A stretch of DNA of 64,000 nucleotides from Rosa chinensis. Its lineage: Eukaryota > Streptophyta > Magnoliopsida > Rosales > Rosaceae. Shown here piece by piece: positions 38,912 to 50,392 of this stretch. The stretch's first letter is position 1. Each line of letters begins with the position of its first letter. The notes beneath the pieces were generated by a model. That model had not been told where the DNA came from and did no database searches. It saw only the letters and a program-made list of their open reading frames with translations. The translations under genes and the position numbers were made by a program. The stretch spans positions 3,388,001-3,452,000 of the forward strand of contig NC_037089.1 of assembly GCF_002994745.2 (NCBI RefSeq). The letters run 5' to 3'.

Positions 38912-40288
38912 ATCTCAGAAACTAGTCAAACCTTGCCTCTGTAATGAATCAAATAAATATGACAGATTTTAGGCTTCTAAACCACCTAGAATCAATGACG
39001 TATGAAATCAACAATCTTTACAATGCTTAATGCCTCAAAATCCTATACAAACATCGAAGTACTGTAGCAATCAAGGATCAAAGAACTGACCAGATGATGA
39101 TCAAAACAACAAGCAGGGTCTAATCAACAACACCCAATTCTGCAAAGAACCAAGCTTTAACAATAAAACTTCAAACCAGGATTGAATTGGGGGGCAATGA
39201 GACTAATCAAGAAAACCCGGATGAGAATTGTGGGTAAAAGCAAAAACCCAAATTGGAATTGGGGATGATCACACAGAGTTTACAAAACCCTTTTTATATC
39301 GAGGAATAAAGAAGCAAACTTTATCAAAACCCTAGCCGCCAAGGAGCTAAAACCCTAAATTTTGCAAGCAAAATCGGTGCCTCTGAGTCGTACCCACTAC
39401 TACTAAGAAAGAGCTGCGCCTTAAACCCCTGACGCGTCCCAAAACCCTGAGATTTCGGGGTTAAAAAGAGACGGGGATTTTGACTTTTGACTGAGATTAC
39501 TTCTGTAAAGAGGTTATAAATAGGAACAGTGGGCCATCCGTGTACTGCTTTGCACGTGTGTCTTCTTATGCTTTTTTCTTTTTCTTTTTCGAAAAGTCCT
39601 AGGACTCTTTTATCTTTCTAAGTTTCAGATTTTCCGTTTTAAATTAGGATAAATTTTGGCAAGGCCAGTTTTTGAGTCGAGTTGAATATGATCTCCCAAT
39701 TGAATTAGAATTGAATTTAAAGAGTTAAATAAGAAACGTCGAAAATAAAAATAGACCCATAAACCTATTCTAAGAAAATTAATCTCCACTAATTCAAGAA
39801 AAAGAACCCTAATTCAAATTAAAAGAAAAGCTCTAAAGATTATAATCCTGAGCCACTATTGGAATGAAGGATCTAAGGCATGTATATGTAGGGGTCATCA
39901 TTTGGCCAGCGGATCAATGGGTCGATGGACACTCATCTGGCCAGAAGGGTAAAAACCTGACTTGGCCTGTCAGTATTTATGGTCGAGCTTAGTTTAGGGT
40001 TTTGAAGCTCGACCCACTAAAATAGGACCCTGCACAACAACAAAAATTTAGGTTATAAGGTTTCTTATCCCCAATTCTTTGACATGTTGGCACAATCATA
40101 CCCTATGTCTTCTTCAATTTTTGCATACTGCTCTCTCAATCTCTAACCCAGCATCAAGATCAAACCTTGGATACCTCTGCATGAAGCTGAAATGATCTTC
40201 CCAAATGGTATTTTCCGAGTTGGAACTTGGCTTGATCATGAAAATAAATTTAGTTTCGAACAAGATTCGACTTGGCTATTTTTATTTG
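38912..40288. other. leader and promoter of the C3H39-like gene, then spacer
   Basis: On the minus strand CCTATTTATAACC at about 39503-39518 is a possible TATA box for a leader with an intron. From about 39640 the sequence is AT-rich spacer. No gene is seen. Confidence 0.45.
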
Positions 40289-40298
40289 AATTTAATTT

Positions 40299-41516
40299 AA
40301 GGATTATTTTCAGTTTACCCCCCTGAGGTTTGGGGGTGTCATCATTTCACCCCCTGTACTTTCAATTTTGAATTTTTACCCCCTATACTTTCCAATTTCA
40401 ATCAACCGTGTCCAATTTCTACTATTCCGTCCAAATTGAAAGTTAAGTTTGACTTTTGAGGGCTAAAATGGTCATTTCAACATAAAAAATTTAAAAAAAA
40501 AAAATTTTAAAAATAATTTATTTATTTATTTTTTTCTTCTGTTTCTTCATTTTTTTTTTATATTTTTAATTAATTTATTTATTTTGTCTTTAACCTATAC
40601 ACCACAAGTTATAATAGGTTTATAAAAACAAAAAAAATACTCTACGTGGTTGAAAGCCGCTCGCTGGTCTATGATATTTGTGATATATATCTGATAAAGT
40701 GAATAATTTTAGGATATATCCCCAATAAAGTGAAGAAATATTTGTAAAAAATAATTTTACACTTTATCTGTAAATAAATATCTGTATATCCCAAATAAAG
40801 TGAAGAAATATCTGTGTAAAATCATTTTTGGTCTACGATATTTGTGATATATCTCCAATAAATTGAAGAATTTTATGATATATCCCCAATAAAGTAAAGA
40901 AATATCTGTAAAAAATGATTTTACACTTTATCTATAAATATATGTATATCCCCAATAAAGTGAAGAAATATCTGTGTAAAATTATTTTTTACAGATATTT
41001 ATTTACAGATAAAGTGTAAAATTATTTTTTACAGATATTTCTTCACTTTATTGGGGATATATCCTAAATTCTTCACTTTATCGGAGATATGTCACAAATA
41101 TCGTAGACCAGCGAGCGGCTTTCAACTACCTAGAGTATTTTTTTGTTTTCATGAACCTATTATAACTTGTGGTGTATAGGTTGAAGACAAAATAAAATAA
41201 AAAAAAAAAAAAAGGAAGAAACAGAAAGAAAAAAAAACGAAGAAACAAAAAAAAAATAAAAAAGCGAAGAAACCGAAAAAAAAAACTAAAAAACATAAAA
41301 AAATAAAAAATTTATTTTTTTAAATTTTTTTATGTTGAAATAACCATTTTAGCCCTCAAAAGTCAAACTTAACGTCCAATTTGGACGGAATAGTAGAAAT
41401 TGGACACGGTTGATTGAAATTGGAAAGTTTAGGGGGTAAAAATTCAAAATTGAAAGTACAAGGGGTGAAATGATGACACCCCCAAACCTCAGGGGGGTAA
41501 ACTGAAATTAATCCTT
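40299..41516. mobile_element. 1.2-kb palindromic Mutator-like foldback element
   Basis: The element starts AAGGATTA and ends TAATCCTT and is flanked by a perfect 10-bp duplication AATTTAATTT (40289-40298 and 41517-41526). Nearly the whole length folds on itself. CAGTTTACCCCCCTGAGG on the left pairs with its complement near 41495; CCGTGTCCAATTTCTACT pairs at about 41390; and CACCACAAGTTATAATAGG (from 40600) pairs near 41150-41170. The centre is about 40910. Inside the arms the word CCCCAATAAAGTGAAGAAAT recurs several times. There is no coding capacity. The arm length, near 600 bp, and the duplication length suit a non-autonomous Mutator-like element. Confidence 0.92.
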
Positions 41517-41526
41517 AATTTAATTT

Positions 41527-42033
41527 ATTTTTTGAAACAGGAAATTTAAATTTACTTATATGAGATAAAGTTACTTAGAAATTCATGCTCAAAATGAAGT
41601 TAAAAATAAGAATGATTAATCAAACTTCAACGGCCGAGCTGAAATCAAACTTATCTTTTTTTTAAAAAAGAAGAAGGGGTGGTGCTGCTGGCCTGCTGCC
41701 ATCAAGTTTTGATTAATGAAATTGTAGAATTCAAGAGGGGGAGGGGGGACATTGAGCCGAAACCCTTAATTACAATAAGCATTTAGAGAACATCCCGGAT
41801 TAAAACAAATTTAATTTTCGAAGACCATATTGATTAGTCAAGCAAATAAATGATCAAGAAATATAATAGTGATAACATTCAAAAATTTTACACTAAAAAA
41901 AGAAATAGATTAATTGAAGTTAGCATCTGATGTAATATTGAAGTTTACACTCAATAAAATTAGTCCATTCAGTAAATAATAAAGGAAAAAAGAAAAAGAA
42001 TGAAAATTTTAAAAGAAGACATGATCAAACATG
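41527..42033. other. spacer between two DNA transposons
   Basis: AT-rich, with no gene or bounded repeat. Confidence 0.5.
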
Positions 42034-42041
42034 CTGCTAGA

Positions 42042-43398
42042 TAGGGATGACAAAAATCTCTAGTGAGGCGGAGCTTCATTGGATACCCGCTCCTAATGGG
42101 AGGAGAATTCAGGGACAAATAGGGAATGGGGATGAGGATCCCCAATCCTCGCTATCTAAGATTGGGGACGGGGCGGGGATGACATTGTGATCCCTATCCC
42201 CAAACCCGCCCCAATAATATATACATATGTTTAATTTATATATATTTTAATATATATATATATATATTTATAATTTTTTTTTATATAATATATACATTTA
42301 TTAATTTACTTTAATGACTACACTTTTATTTTAATGGTGTTTTGACTTTACTTCTATCTCTAATATAACACCAGCGAGAAAGCACAAACACCACTAGATA
42401 GTTCCCTGTCTAGAGGCAGTCATGGATAGCGCTGGCTTCGACCGCGTTGTCTTTATGATTGCTTTCGGACAGGCACTTCAATGCCCAGGCTATGAGGTTG
42501 GGAAAGAAGATGGTTGTGGCTTGTGGTTTAGCAGGCTAGTTTTGACGGTAGGCGTGGGCGGCTTTTCTTGGCATCCGTGGTGGTTTGCTGTGCAGGGACG
42601 GAGTGATCCAGTAGCGGCGTGAATCGTGGACGTCTGGCAACGGTGCCGTTGGAGGGGCTCGGGGCTCAAGGCGGTGCTAGCTTGTGGCGGAGCTTGATGG
42701 CGCAGCTCAGGGCGAGGCTGGCTCGTGGAGTGGCTGGTTTCGTGGGCAGGGCTCGAGGGCGGCACTGCACAGTCTACTGCAAGCGTGGCGGAAGGGTGGT
42801 CTGGTGCTGGGCCATGGATTGAACCTCTTCTTTTTGGGGCTGCTCTATTGGGCCTTCCATTTAGGTTGGTTTTTTTTTAGCCTTAAGCCCAACTCTAGGA
42901 TAGTAATTTTATTACTTTCAATAAGTCCCTAATTTTTCAGGGAGCTACGCACTTTTGTGCCTCTAGCGAATCTTCCGGAGTAGTACCGATGGAAGATTCA
43001 TACTATTTCGATGTTTTTAATGTCAAATGAGTGATCTAGTTCTATGTACCACTGTGGGTACTAACACATCTTCTTGTCTGTCTATAGATGACAACGGAAG
43101 GGTATGTAAAGGCCATCATGGCTTTTGATCAATATATTGGCTATTGGCTATTGGCTACTGCCTTTTTTCAAAAAAAGAAAGGAAAAAAAAAAGTGAATTA
43201 TGAATTTAATCATGTTTTAATTTTATTTATTGTAGATTATTATTTTATTTATTAAATTTTTATTAAGAAGGCGGATTTGGAGGCTTAGTTCTTAGTGGGG
43301 ATGGAAACGGGGAATCTCAAATAAAAATATTAGGGCGGGGACCGAAAATGGAGATGATATTGTGATTCCCATCCCAATCCGCCCCATTGCCATTTCTA
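42042..43398. mobile_element. non-autonomous hAT element with 8-bp target duplication
   Basis: Left end TAGGGATGACAA and right end TTGCCATTTCTA (complement TAGAAATGGCAA) are imperfect inverted repeats. The perfect 8-bp duplication CTGCTAGA flanks them at 42034-42041 and 43399-43406. Both subterminal regions hold the GGGGCGGGGATG / ATCCCCATCCCC type words typical of a widespread plant hAT group. No transposase frame is present. The central part (about 42365-43195) is different: GC-rich, then a LINE-like 3' end and an A-rich run, which suggests a nested retroposon. Confidence 0.9.
42365..43195 (+). mobile_element. probable retroposon nested in the hAT element
   Basis: Within the AT-rich hAT body lies about 830 bp of different composition. 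It is GC-rich from 42420 to 42830, resembles a LINE 3' region at 42870-43150, and ends in an A-rich run (43170-43193). I could not find a target-site duplication, so the limits are approximate; captured host sequence is an alternative. Confidence 0.4.
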
Positions 43399-43406
43399 CT
43401 GCTAGA

Positions 43407-44984
43407 AAAGTAGAAAGTGGTTTTATTTTTGCGGTAAATAACTTTTATTTGTCTTAGGATGAACTCTGTCCGATCACCTGTATTCTCTGCACAACCGTCT
43501 CCTCGCCACGTCTTCATCGATCTCCAACCTCGGCGCCGGCGTTCTCCTCCTCCACGGCTCCACATATCAGGTTCGTTTGCCACTTCTTCCATTAACATGT
43601 GATGCGATTGATCCCAGAAAAAAAAGTTTGATTTGAATCCATTGGGAACCAACCTAAGCAGACAAACGACCCTGCATCTTTTCTTATGTCTCCCAGATTT
43701 TTATTTGTATCAAGTATTTCACATTTACGATGAAATTTATGAAGATTGACTCGCTCTTTATACATTTGTTATTCTGTACAAAAGGATCCTATAGGTTTGA
43801 TCACTTCTAAAGTTTACAAATTTCTGTGTCTTGTGTTCGATTTCCCTTTTGCATGTACTCTTTAGGCTCTGTGGGACACTCAGAGTTAGACATATTTGAT
43901 CAGTTTTCAAAGTGATTACCTTGATCACAAGCTCTGGGTCTCAGGTTTGTTCTTAATATTATATGTTTACTTTGATGAGTTATACTTGTTGCACCCAGAA
44001 TCTCACAAAAGTTAAGTAATGGAGTGTAGGGAAAACAAACCATAACATATTGATGAGGTCAACGAAGGGAACCTATTAATACGCTCATGAAGCTTTTATC
44101 CAAATTTAGGAAGGGCATTATAAAGTTGGAATCCAATGACAACTCGGCTTTTCTAGCTATTGCGCATGATGTTCAGTTTAGGGTGAGTTTGTGTTCTTTG
44201 TTTGCCATCAAATGAAATGCAAGAGGTATGGAGGGAAAAGTTGAATTTGACTCACTTTGAACTTCCGATATTTGCATCTATGCTTTATTGAATCACAGCA
44301 TCTGGTTCTTATCTGCATAATTATTGGTTGCTCGGATATTTGATACTTAAAGGGATTGTAAATTATTGCAGTGAGGGAAGGCCCTGTCATATAAAGTGAA
44401 CAACTCAGAGATTCCTTGAATCCAATATCTGTTTTCCTTTTCTGGGCTATTTTCTTGTTGGTTTGAATCTAGAGCTGTAGTTAACGGTCTATGATTTAGA
44501 CTTCAATTTTTCTGTTAATCTTTGTAACCCCTGTGAGGGTTGTCGTAAAGCAGTGTTGAAGTATCAATTCTGTATGTTCCCCACCCCCACACACAAACCC
44601 TGAGTGAGAGTTGATAGAGGTACAAAAAACTAAGTAACTCCATTAATATAAAAATACAGAGAGTGGAAGAGATTGCCTAATTCAGTTGCACCTCGCAACA
44701 TAATTAGAAACCCTCCCTAGTACAGTTGTATGGTTGATTGGCTATACTTGTGAAAATGTGCCTTCAACCATGATCAACCTAAGCTTATTTATCTTTTAAA
44801 GGAAAGTGGGGGAAAAATTACTAGAAAGATTTTGAGAAGGGATCCGAAGTGTAAGAGTCTTCTACACCTCATTTCCTTAAATATCACTGTCTGAATCATG
44901 TATTACAGACCTGCAACCAAGCAACATTTACAAATTATGTTCTGAGCCACTTAGTTGTGTTGGGAAACCAATGAATTTGGAAGA
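43407..44984. other. spacer with an exon-like GC-rich remnant
   Basis: Positions 43453-43563 form a GC-rich block bounded by an acceptor-like TTTGTCTTAG and a donor-like CAG/GTTCG and are open in two plus frames. I do not recognise the product. The rest holds the 3' UTR of the minus-strand RanBP2-type gene and spacer. Confidence 0.35.
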
Positions 44985-45707
44985 CTAGAACATACTGTAG
45001 TCCTTTGGAGTTTTGCATTTAAAACATTCTTGCCGGTTAGCATAATTGTGCACTCCACATCCGGCTCTGTTTCCATTCAAAATGCCATAAGAATTAGGAA
45101 ACTGAAGAGAAATGCCAGTATTCACTAGCTCTAGAAGTAAACATGCTTTAGTTAAATGTAAAATTTAAGTTAAAGAAGGAGAGTGCTATACTTGTATCAA
45201 AATATGGTGAAACAATGGAGGCTAGTTATCTTGCGACTTTTAGTTTCAGTGGCAACTGCTAAGTGAGTATGTTCTAGTCTACATTAGGTTCTGTGTTCTC
45301 TAGAGATTATGCATGCAATAGTGTATAGACATATTGTCTATCATTTGCCTAACAGACAAAAGATAATACTAGATGTGAAGTTACCTATTGCAAATCCAGT
45401 CACCAGCTTTCCATCCTGGTGGTGCACTGCCATCAGATCCATAGCCTCCAGAAGCCATCATGTTATACCCACCACTGTAGTCATTTTTCAATGCAGTGCA
45501 TCTGAAGCAATTTGGTCTCTGTGCATAATTGTGAGCTCCGCAGTTGCAAAACCAGTCCCCCGCCAAGACTTCTGTTCTGTTGCTTCCATATGTCGAGGGA
45601 TCAGGGCCACCATACTTGGGGTACCCACATCGTTGGCATGCTTCCCGCTTTTTAAAATTCAAGTGCTGGCATGCGCCACACATCCAGTCTCCTCCTGCCC
45701 AGCTCAT
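44985..45707 (-). CDS. RanBP2-type (NZF) zinc-finger protein, three fingers
   Basis: Exons 45385-45707 and 44985-45066 join (AG then A) to 134 residues. Each finger begins Gly-Asp-Trp: C10-x2-C13-x10-C24-x2-C27, C54-x-C56-x10-C67-x2-C70, and C106-x4-C111-x10-C122-x2-C125. The third finger is completed only by the second exon, which confirms the splice. This is the small plant family of Ran-BP2/NZF proteins with three fingers (Arabidopsis At5g25490 and At3g15680 are members I recall), thought to bind single-stranded RNA. The Gly/Tyr/Ser-rich linker (residues 75-98) is typical. The ATG at 45707 was chosen because the residues upstream in the open frame are intronic: an acceptor ACACAG ends at 45713. 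A leader intron runs to 46081. Confidence 0.92.
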
Positions 45708-46207
45708 TCTTCCTGTGTATGCAATCAACATGAGAGTTAGCAAATGATAAGCCAACATTTTAAATATTTTCATTTTGTGTGATTAGAAATTTATTGAGAG
45801 GCTTCATCAGATCATCAAGATGCCAGCTTAGCTAGAGAAGATGTATTGTTTCCGTGATAGCTGAGATAGCCACAAAAGTCTAAAAACAGTAGTTAACAAG
45901 TGGTAGAGATGCTAATTCTACTAGCTCATCATCATTACTGTTCCATAAGGGAAGAAAGATATTCTGCATAGCCCTGGCCTTAAGTTCATTGTTTTATAAC
46001 AATAACAGCTTTAGGAGTTTCAAACACAGCGATTTATCTGAATTCCAAAACACAAAGCAGAAGGAAGGAGCTAGAGCTCACCTGAAGATTGTAAGGACTT
46101 AGAATACAAAAGAATTGGGACTGTAGTAGCTCTGCTTGAACTGTGCCTGTTGTAGAAGAATACTACTTTGTCAATGAGTTGGTGTTCTTGTTGTTCGGGT
46201 TGGGAGG

Positions 46208-46216
46208 TTTATATAG
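46208..46216 (-). promoter_or_regulatory. probable TATA box of the RanBP2-type gene
   Basis: On the minus strand CTATATAAACC lies just upstream of a leader exon (about 46082-46180) whose donor CAG/GTGAGC is at 46081-46082. The exon and the main coding exon are separated by a 369-bp leader intron. Confidence 0.6.
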
Positions 46217-49200
46217 TACTTGTTCAAGGCTAGATGTGTGGGGGCCATGGATGTTCCGGTTTTATTCTCTGGCTTTCTGCAGATAGGTTTTCCTTAATAT
46301 GCATAGAGGATTCCTTAAGATTGTTACTTCATGTATATTTTAGGATTCTTCACTCAACTAGTCACTTCTGTTTCTTTCACTACTGTTGAGAGTTAGGAAG
46401 AGCAGGGTGGCAAGTGGGTTTCTAAAGGTGGGGGGCAGAACTAGCCAGTTGAGTTCATGCATACACACAATTTTCCCATTAAAATTCCACATGTGACCCC
46501 TACCCCTGCCCCATCTTTACATTATTCTTCATGCATTATTGCCAAAAAAATACGCTTGGAACTATTATTCTTCTTGTTCTCAGTATATCCACAGTTTTTA
46601 TCTATGAAGGTGTTATGAGGGGAAGCTGCTACTTGAAAGTTGAAAGAGGCCCAGAGAATATATCTTCCCTGTTTTGTGTCAACGGGACTACAATTTGATC
46701 ATGTAAGTTATCTGATCACCATCTTGTAATGGTTAACCTGGATGGTCCTGCAGGGTTAGTCTTTTTTTCCTTTCACATCTCTTATTAACATTGGTTTTCA
46801 CGTGGGGAGCTGATATCAATGTTTACATACACACATACGTCACACGCTAAGAGTGCTTCTCATCCAGTTTGCGCATACACCTTCCCTAAGTAGTTCATGC
46901 AGATGTGGGTCATATTAGAAAGCGCCACACACTGGAGGTAGAGAGGAACTTTTCTACTACTAGTTTTTCAGTCGGAATCAATTCCTCCAAATGCACATCC
47001 ATTGCCAAATTCTTCTTACCTTGTCTAGGTTGCTTTTTGCCTTTTGGCAATAATTGAAATGCCATTCGAAGATTCATATCACATTGTTTAGTTACCTACC
47101 GTTAACCATTTATGAATAAAATGTTGGTAATCATCCAATTCTTTCATTTCAGATCAAGATATTGTAAGACTCATTTGAAACTCATTTCATACAAGATAGA
47201 GAGGAAGAAATCTGAAAAGTAGTAAGAAGACTAATATTTCCTTTTATGCATATATAAATATTCATGTGTAAACTGTAAATGTATTTGTTTAGTGTCCTAA
47301 GAATGTATAAACTCAAATGTGATTTGTGAGGTGACTAACTGGGTCCTCTACCAGGAGGTGGTGGACCACGTGTTTGGAGACCAATCTTGAAGTGAAGAAA
47401 GCAAATGGGTATGGGTAGCAAATCTTAGCCTTCCATGCAGTTCCACTCTCTTTAAGTAAAAGGAATGCTTTCAGTCTTTCAGTAAGTTTAATTTGGAATA
47501 AGAATCGCGGCGGACCGACGCTGGTTATGCAGAATGAGCTGGAGAACCTGGTATGTCACAAAAGTGCCAGATAGGTTCTATTGAGCAGCTGCAACTTAAT
47601 TCTGAATTCAAATTAACTTTATTCTAGTCTGTGCCTTTTTCTAGGCCAGTAAATAGTAGTTCTTTTTTATGCCGCCTTTGTTTACTGCAAATTAATATAT
47701 AGGCATGTTTGGTTCGCCGGATTTAGCTTTTGTGAAAGGAATGCAACCCCTTGGGCTGAAGGGATTTGTTTTCGCTCTATTTGGGTATTTAGTTTCCTCT
47801 TGCAGGTATCGATCATTGGGAAGCCTCCCAAACGGAGCCTTAATTCATTCGCCGGCAGATTTTTGACAGCCGAAGACTGTTGAGTGAAGCATACCTTTTT
47901 AATGTCAACTTGGGTCCCTAATCTACCTCCCATGTAGATGCAGAATGCAAAAAGGAAAAAGGAGCATATTTAAACTTGCAAACCCATGGCAAGCTTCTTC
48001 AAGGGCCAGAACATATTGCTCTAGTAACAGATTCATTCATGCATGCATACATGTATATGCCCTCTGTCCAAGTGACCATGGCATGTTTAGCTATAAGGGT
48101 GTCCGCATTTGCTGACATGTCAATGACATAGAGTCCATACAGACTGAGGTGGCACAAAGATGCTGGCGTGTTGACCTGGGATTCGATAAGAGAGAATCCT
48201 AATCACCACATTTTTACCAGACATGATGAATATTCCACCATGATTTAAAAAAACCGTAGACAGTGCCCCTTCAATCTTTATTCTCCATACATGGCTATTC
48301 TCAAAAGGTAGAGGGGATGAGGCCATTCCCCTTCAATAATATACACTTTTGGTTTTGGAGAATCCTCCACGAACTTCACATCCCAAATCCCAAACCGACA
48401 GCCATAACCAGCAGAAAATAGCCGTGGCTTTCGAATTTTTGAATATACTCATGTCTTTCACTCTTATTATCGTGATCAATATCATTATCATATGTGGATT
48501 AATAATTTTTTTTCTCCCAGATAGATGGCACTAGCAGGAAACCTTAATCATCCAACATGCATGTGAATCCTTTCAATATCTTAATTCGCTTGAAAAAGCT
48601 GTTTGAACGGGTATGACCATTCACAATGACAACACATCATTATTTCCTCTCAATTCTGAAAAGTTTTTGCCATCCTATCCTTAGTCTTTGGTGGATTTTA
48701 TTCAGAATTTTGAAAATGAAATTGCTCGTGAATGCTATCTTTTTCCTTGGGTCAATTGTGGAATCAAATTTTGAAATGCATAAACGTGTCTTATAAATTA
48801 CAATAATTGAATTGAGTTGGCTTTATAATAATCTCTTTTAGGGACTAATCAACTACTATAAGGGATTGCTTGTACTGTAAGAAACAGAACCCATGGCCAA
48901 CATAACCCTCTAACAGTTTATATATCTTGAGCTATCATTATTGTAGTCTGTTTCCTTAAAGAAAAATGGATGAGATCAGATTCATTTACTTATGAAGTTT
49001 TAGATTACAAATCGGTTATGCGATCGTAAATCAACACATTAAAAGTCCAAAAAAAAATTTCGAAAGATTTTATATTCATCCAGTTTATACATAAAAAGAG
49101 AGATTTCCCCACCACCAAAAGAAAACAAAGAAGAAAATAATGGAGATGAATGGGGAACATGAACATAGAGGTTTTAATTCTTCTAAAATCAATGATGCCA

Positions 49201-49816
49201 CAAATGCAAGGCCCAATGTCAACTGTTTGTAGCAGAAGCCCATAGGCCAATTAGTAAGTCATGGTCATATTTCTTCGATTTTCCCGAATAGGCTACTGTA
49301 ATTCTCTACTTCTCCAGGATTGGATGTTCTTCGTTAACTGGTTTCTTATGTTTAAATCTTTTTTTATATCTTGTAAATGTAGATGCTTTATTAACTATTA
49401 TAGTTGACTGTGGTAATTTGAGGTCCTTGGAATGTGAATGTGAACTGAGTTTGCATTGTAGTTTCTTGATGATGATGATGAGCGGATGAGGTTAGCACAG
49501 GTTCATTGATTTCACACTATTATGATTACTCACAATGTGTGCGCTTGGTCTGCAAATGCAAATCAAATAGGTCTTCTCTTGCTTTGCTGAAATAAATGTG
49601 TTGTAAACTCGTAATTTGTAGAAGGTTCCAGATCAAATGGTTCAACTCCGTAGCTTTCTTTTTGTGTAGAAAGACAAGTATTAAGTGTTGTTTCAGTTAA
49701 TTTGATTCCATAATCCATTAGTATGATTGACTTCTGGATGCTTTGTTTTCCTATACTTTCACTAATGAGGACTGTCGCATGCAGGTGGACTTTCACGAAA
49801 ATGATTTACTTTATGA
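46217..49816. other. spacer of about 3.6 kb
   Basis: No gene is supported. Short frames at 47682-47933, 48120-48326 and 49005-49250 have no family features. Confidence 0.5.
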
Positions 49817-50088
49817 AGCCCTTTAGATTAGAAAGGTCGTCTACAGATTCTTAAAATTCATAGACAGGATGACGGCGAAATTTCTTGCTACCGATGTGAA
49901 CCTTGAACAGCTTACTAGTTGTACGAAGAATTACAGTAGTATACAACTTGAAGCTGTTGTGAGAGGTGCTTTGTCCTTTGCTTTAGATAAGTGAGGTTGG
50001 ATGATCACCATATGACAGTGGATGGAGAGAGCATTAAGGTCACCATGGTTGATTTCGTACTTGCACTACAAGAAGTTAAATCTGCTTA
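49817..50088 (+). pseudogene. NSF (vesicle-fusing AAA ATPase) gene fragment
   Basis: The plus strand reads GRLQILKIH, then after a frame change MTAKFLATDVNLEQLT, CTKNYSS and LEAVVRGALSFALDK. It is then broken by a stop and, in another frame, continues with ESIKVTMVDFVLALQEV. These words match, in order, the end of the first AAA module of plant NSF (the residues from the sensor-2 side to the start of D2). There are at least two frame breaks and stops. The fragment lacks the rest of the gene and lies 300 bp upstream of the PPR gene. It is a decayed duplicate, not a working gene. Limits are approximate. Confidence 0.75.
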
Positions 50089-50392
50089 ATTTAGGAGTTT
50101 CAATTGATGAACTCCAAATGTGCAGACCAAATGGTATGGTAGATTGTGGTCATTATCATAATTAAGCAGGTTTATAAAAGAGTGATGCTACTTGTGGAGA
50201 CACTTAAATTGGGCGAACGACAGCCCTTTTGTTAAATTGGTCAGAATATATTCTCTCACAGTTTTGGCCTTAAAAATCCAAGTTTGGCGGGTAATGTTCA
50301 TAACTCAACTACCAACTGTATTTCAAATAGTTACCCGTCACCCTTTGTTACCCTTATCCTTCTCACTCAGCTCTGCACCACAGAGCTGAGAT

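Noticed and set aside
42422..42932. Several overlapping frames of 66-91 residues
   Set aside because: They lie in the GC-rich nested insert and are open on both strands, as expected by chance in GC-rich DNA.
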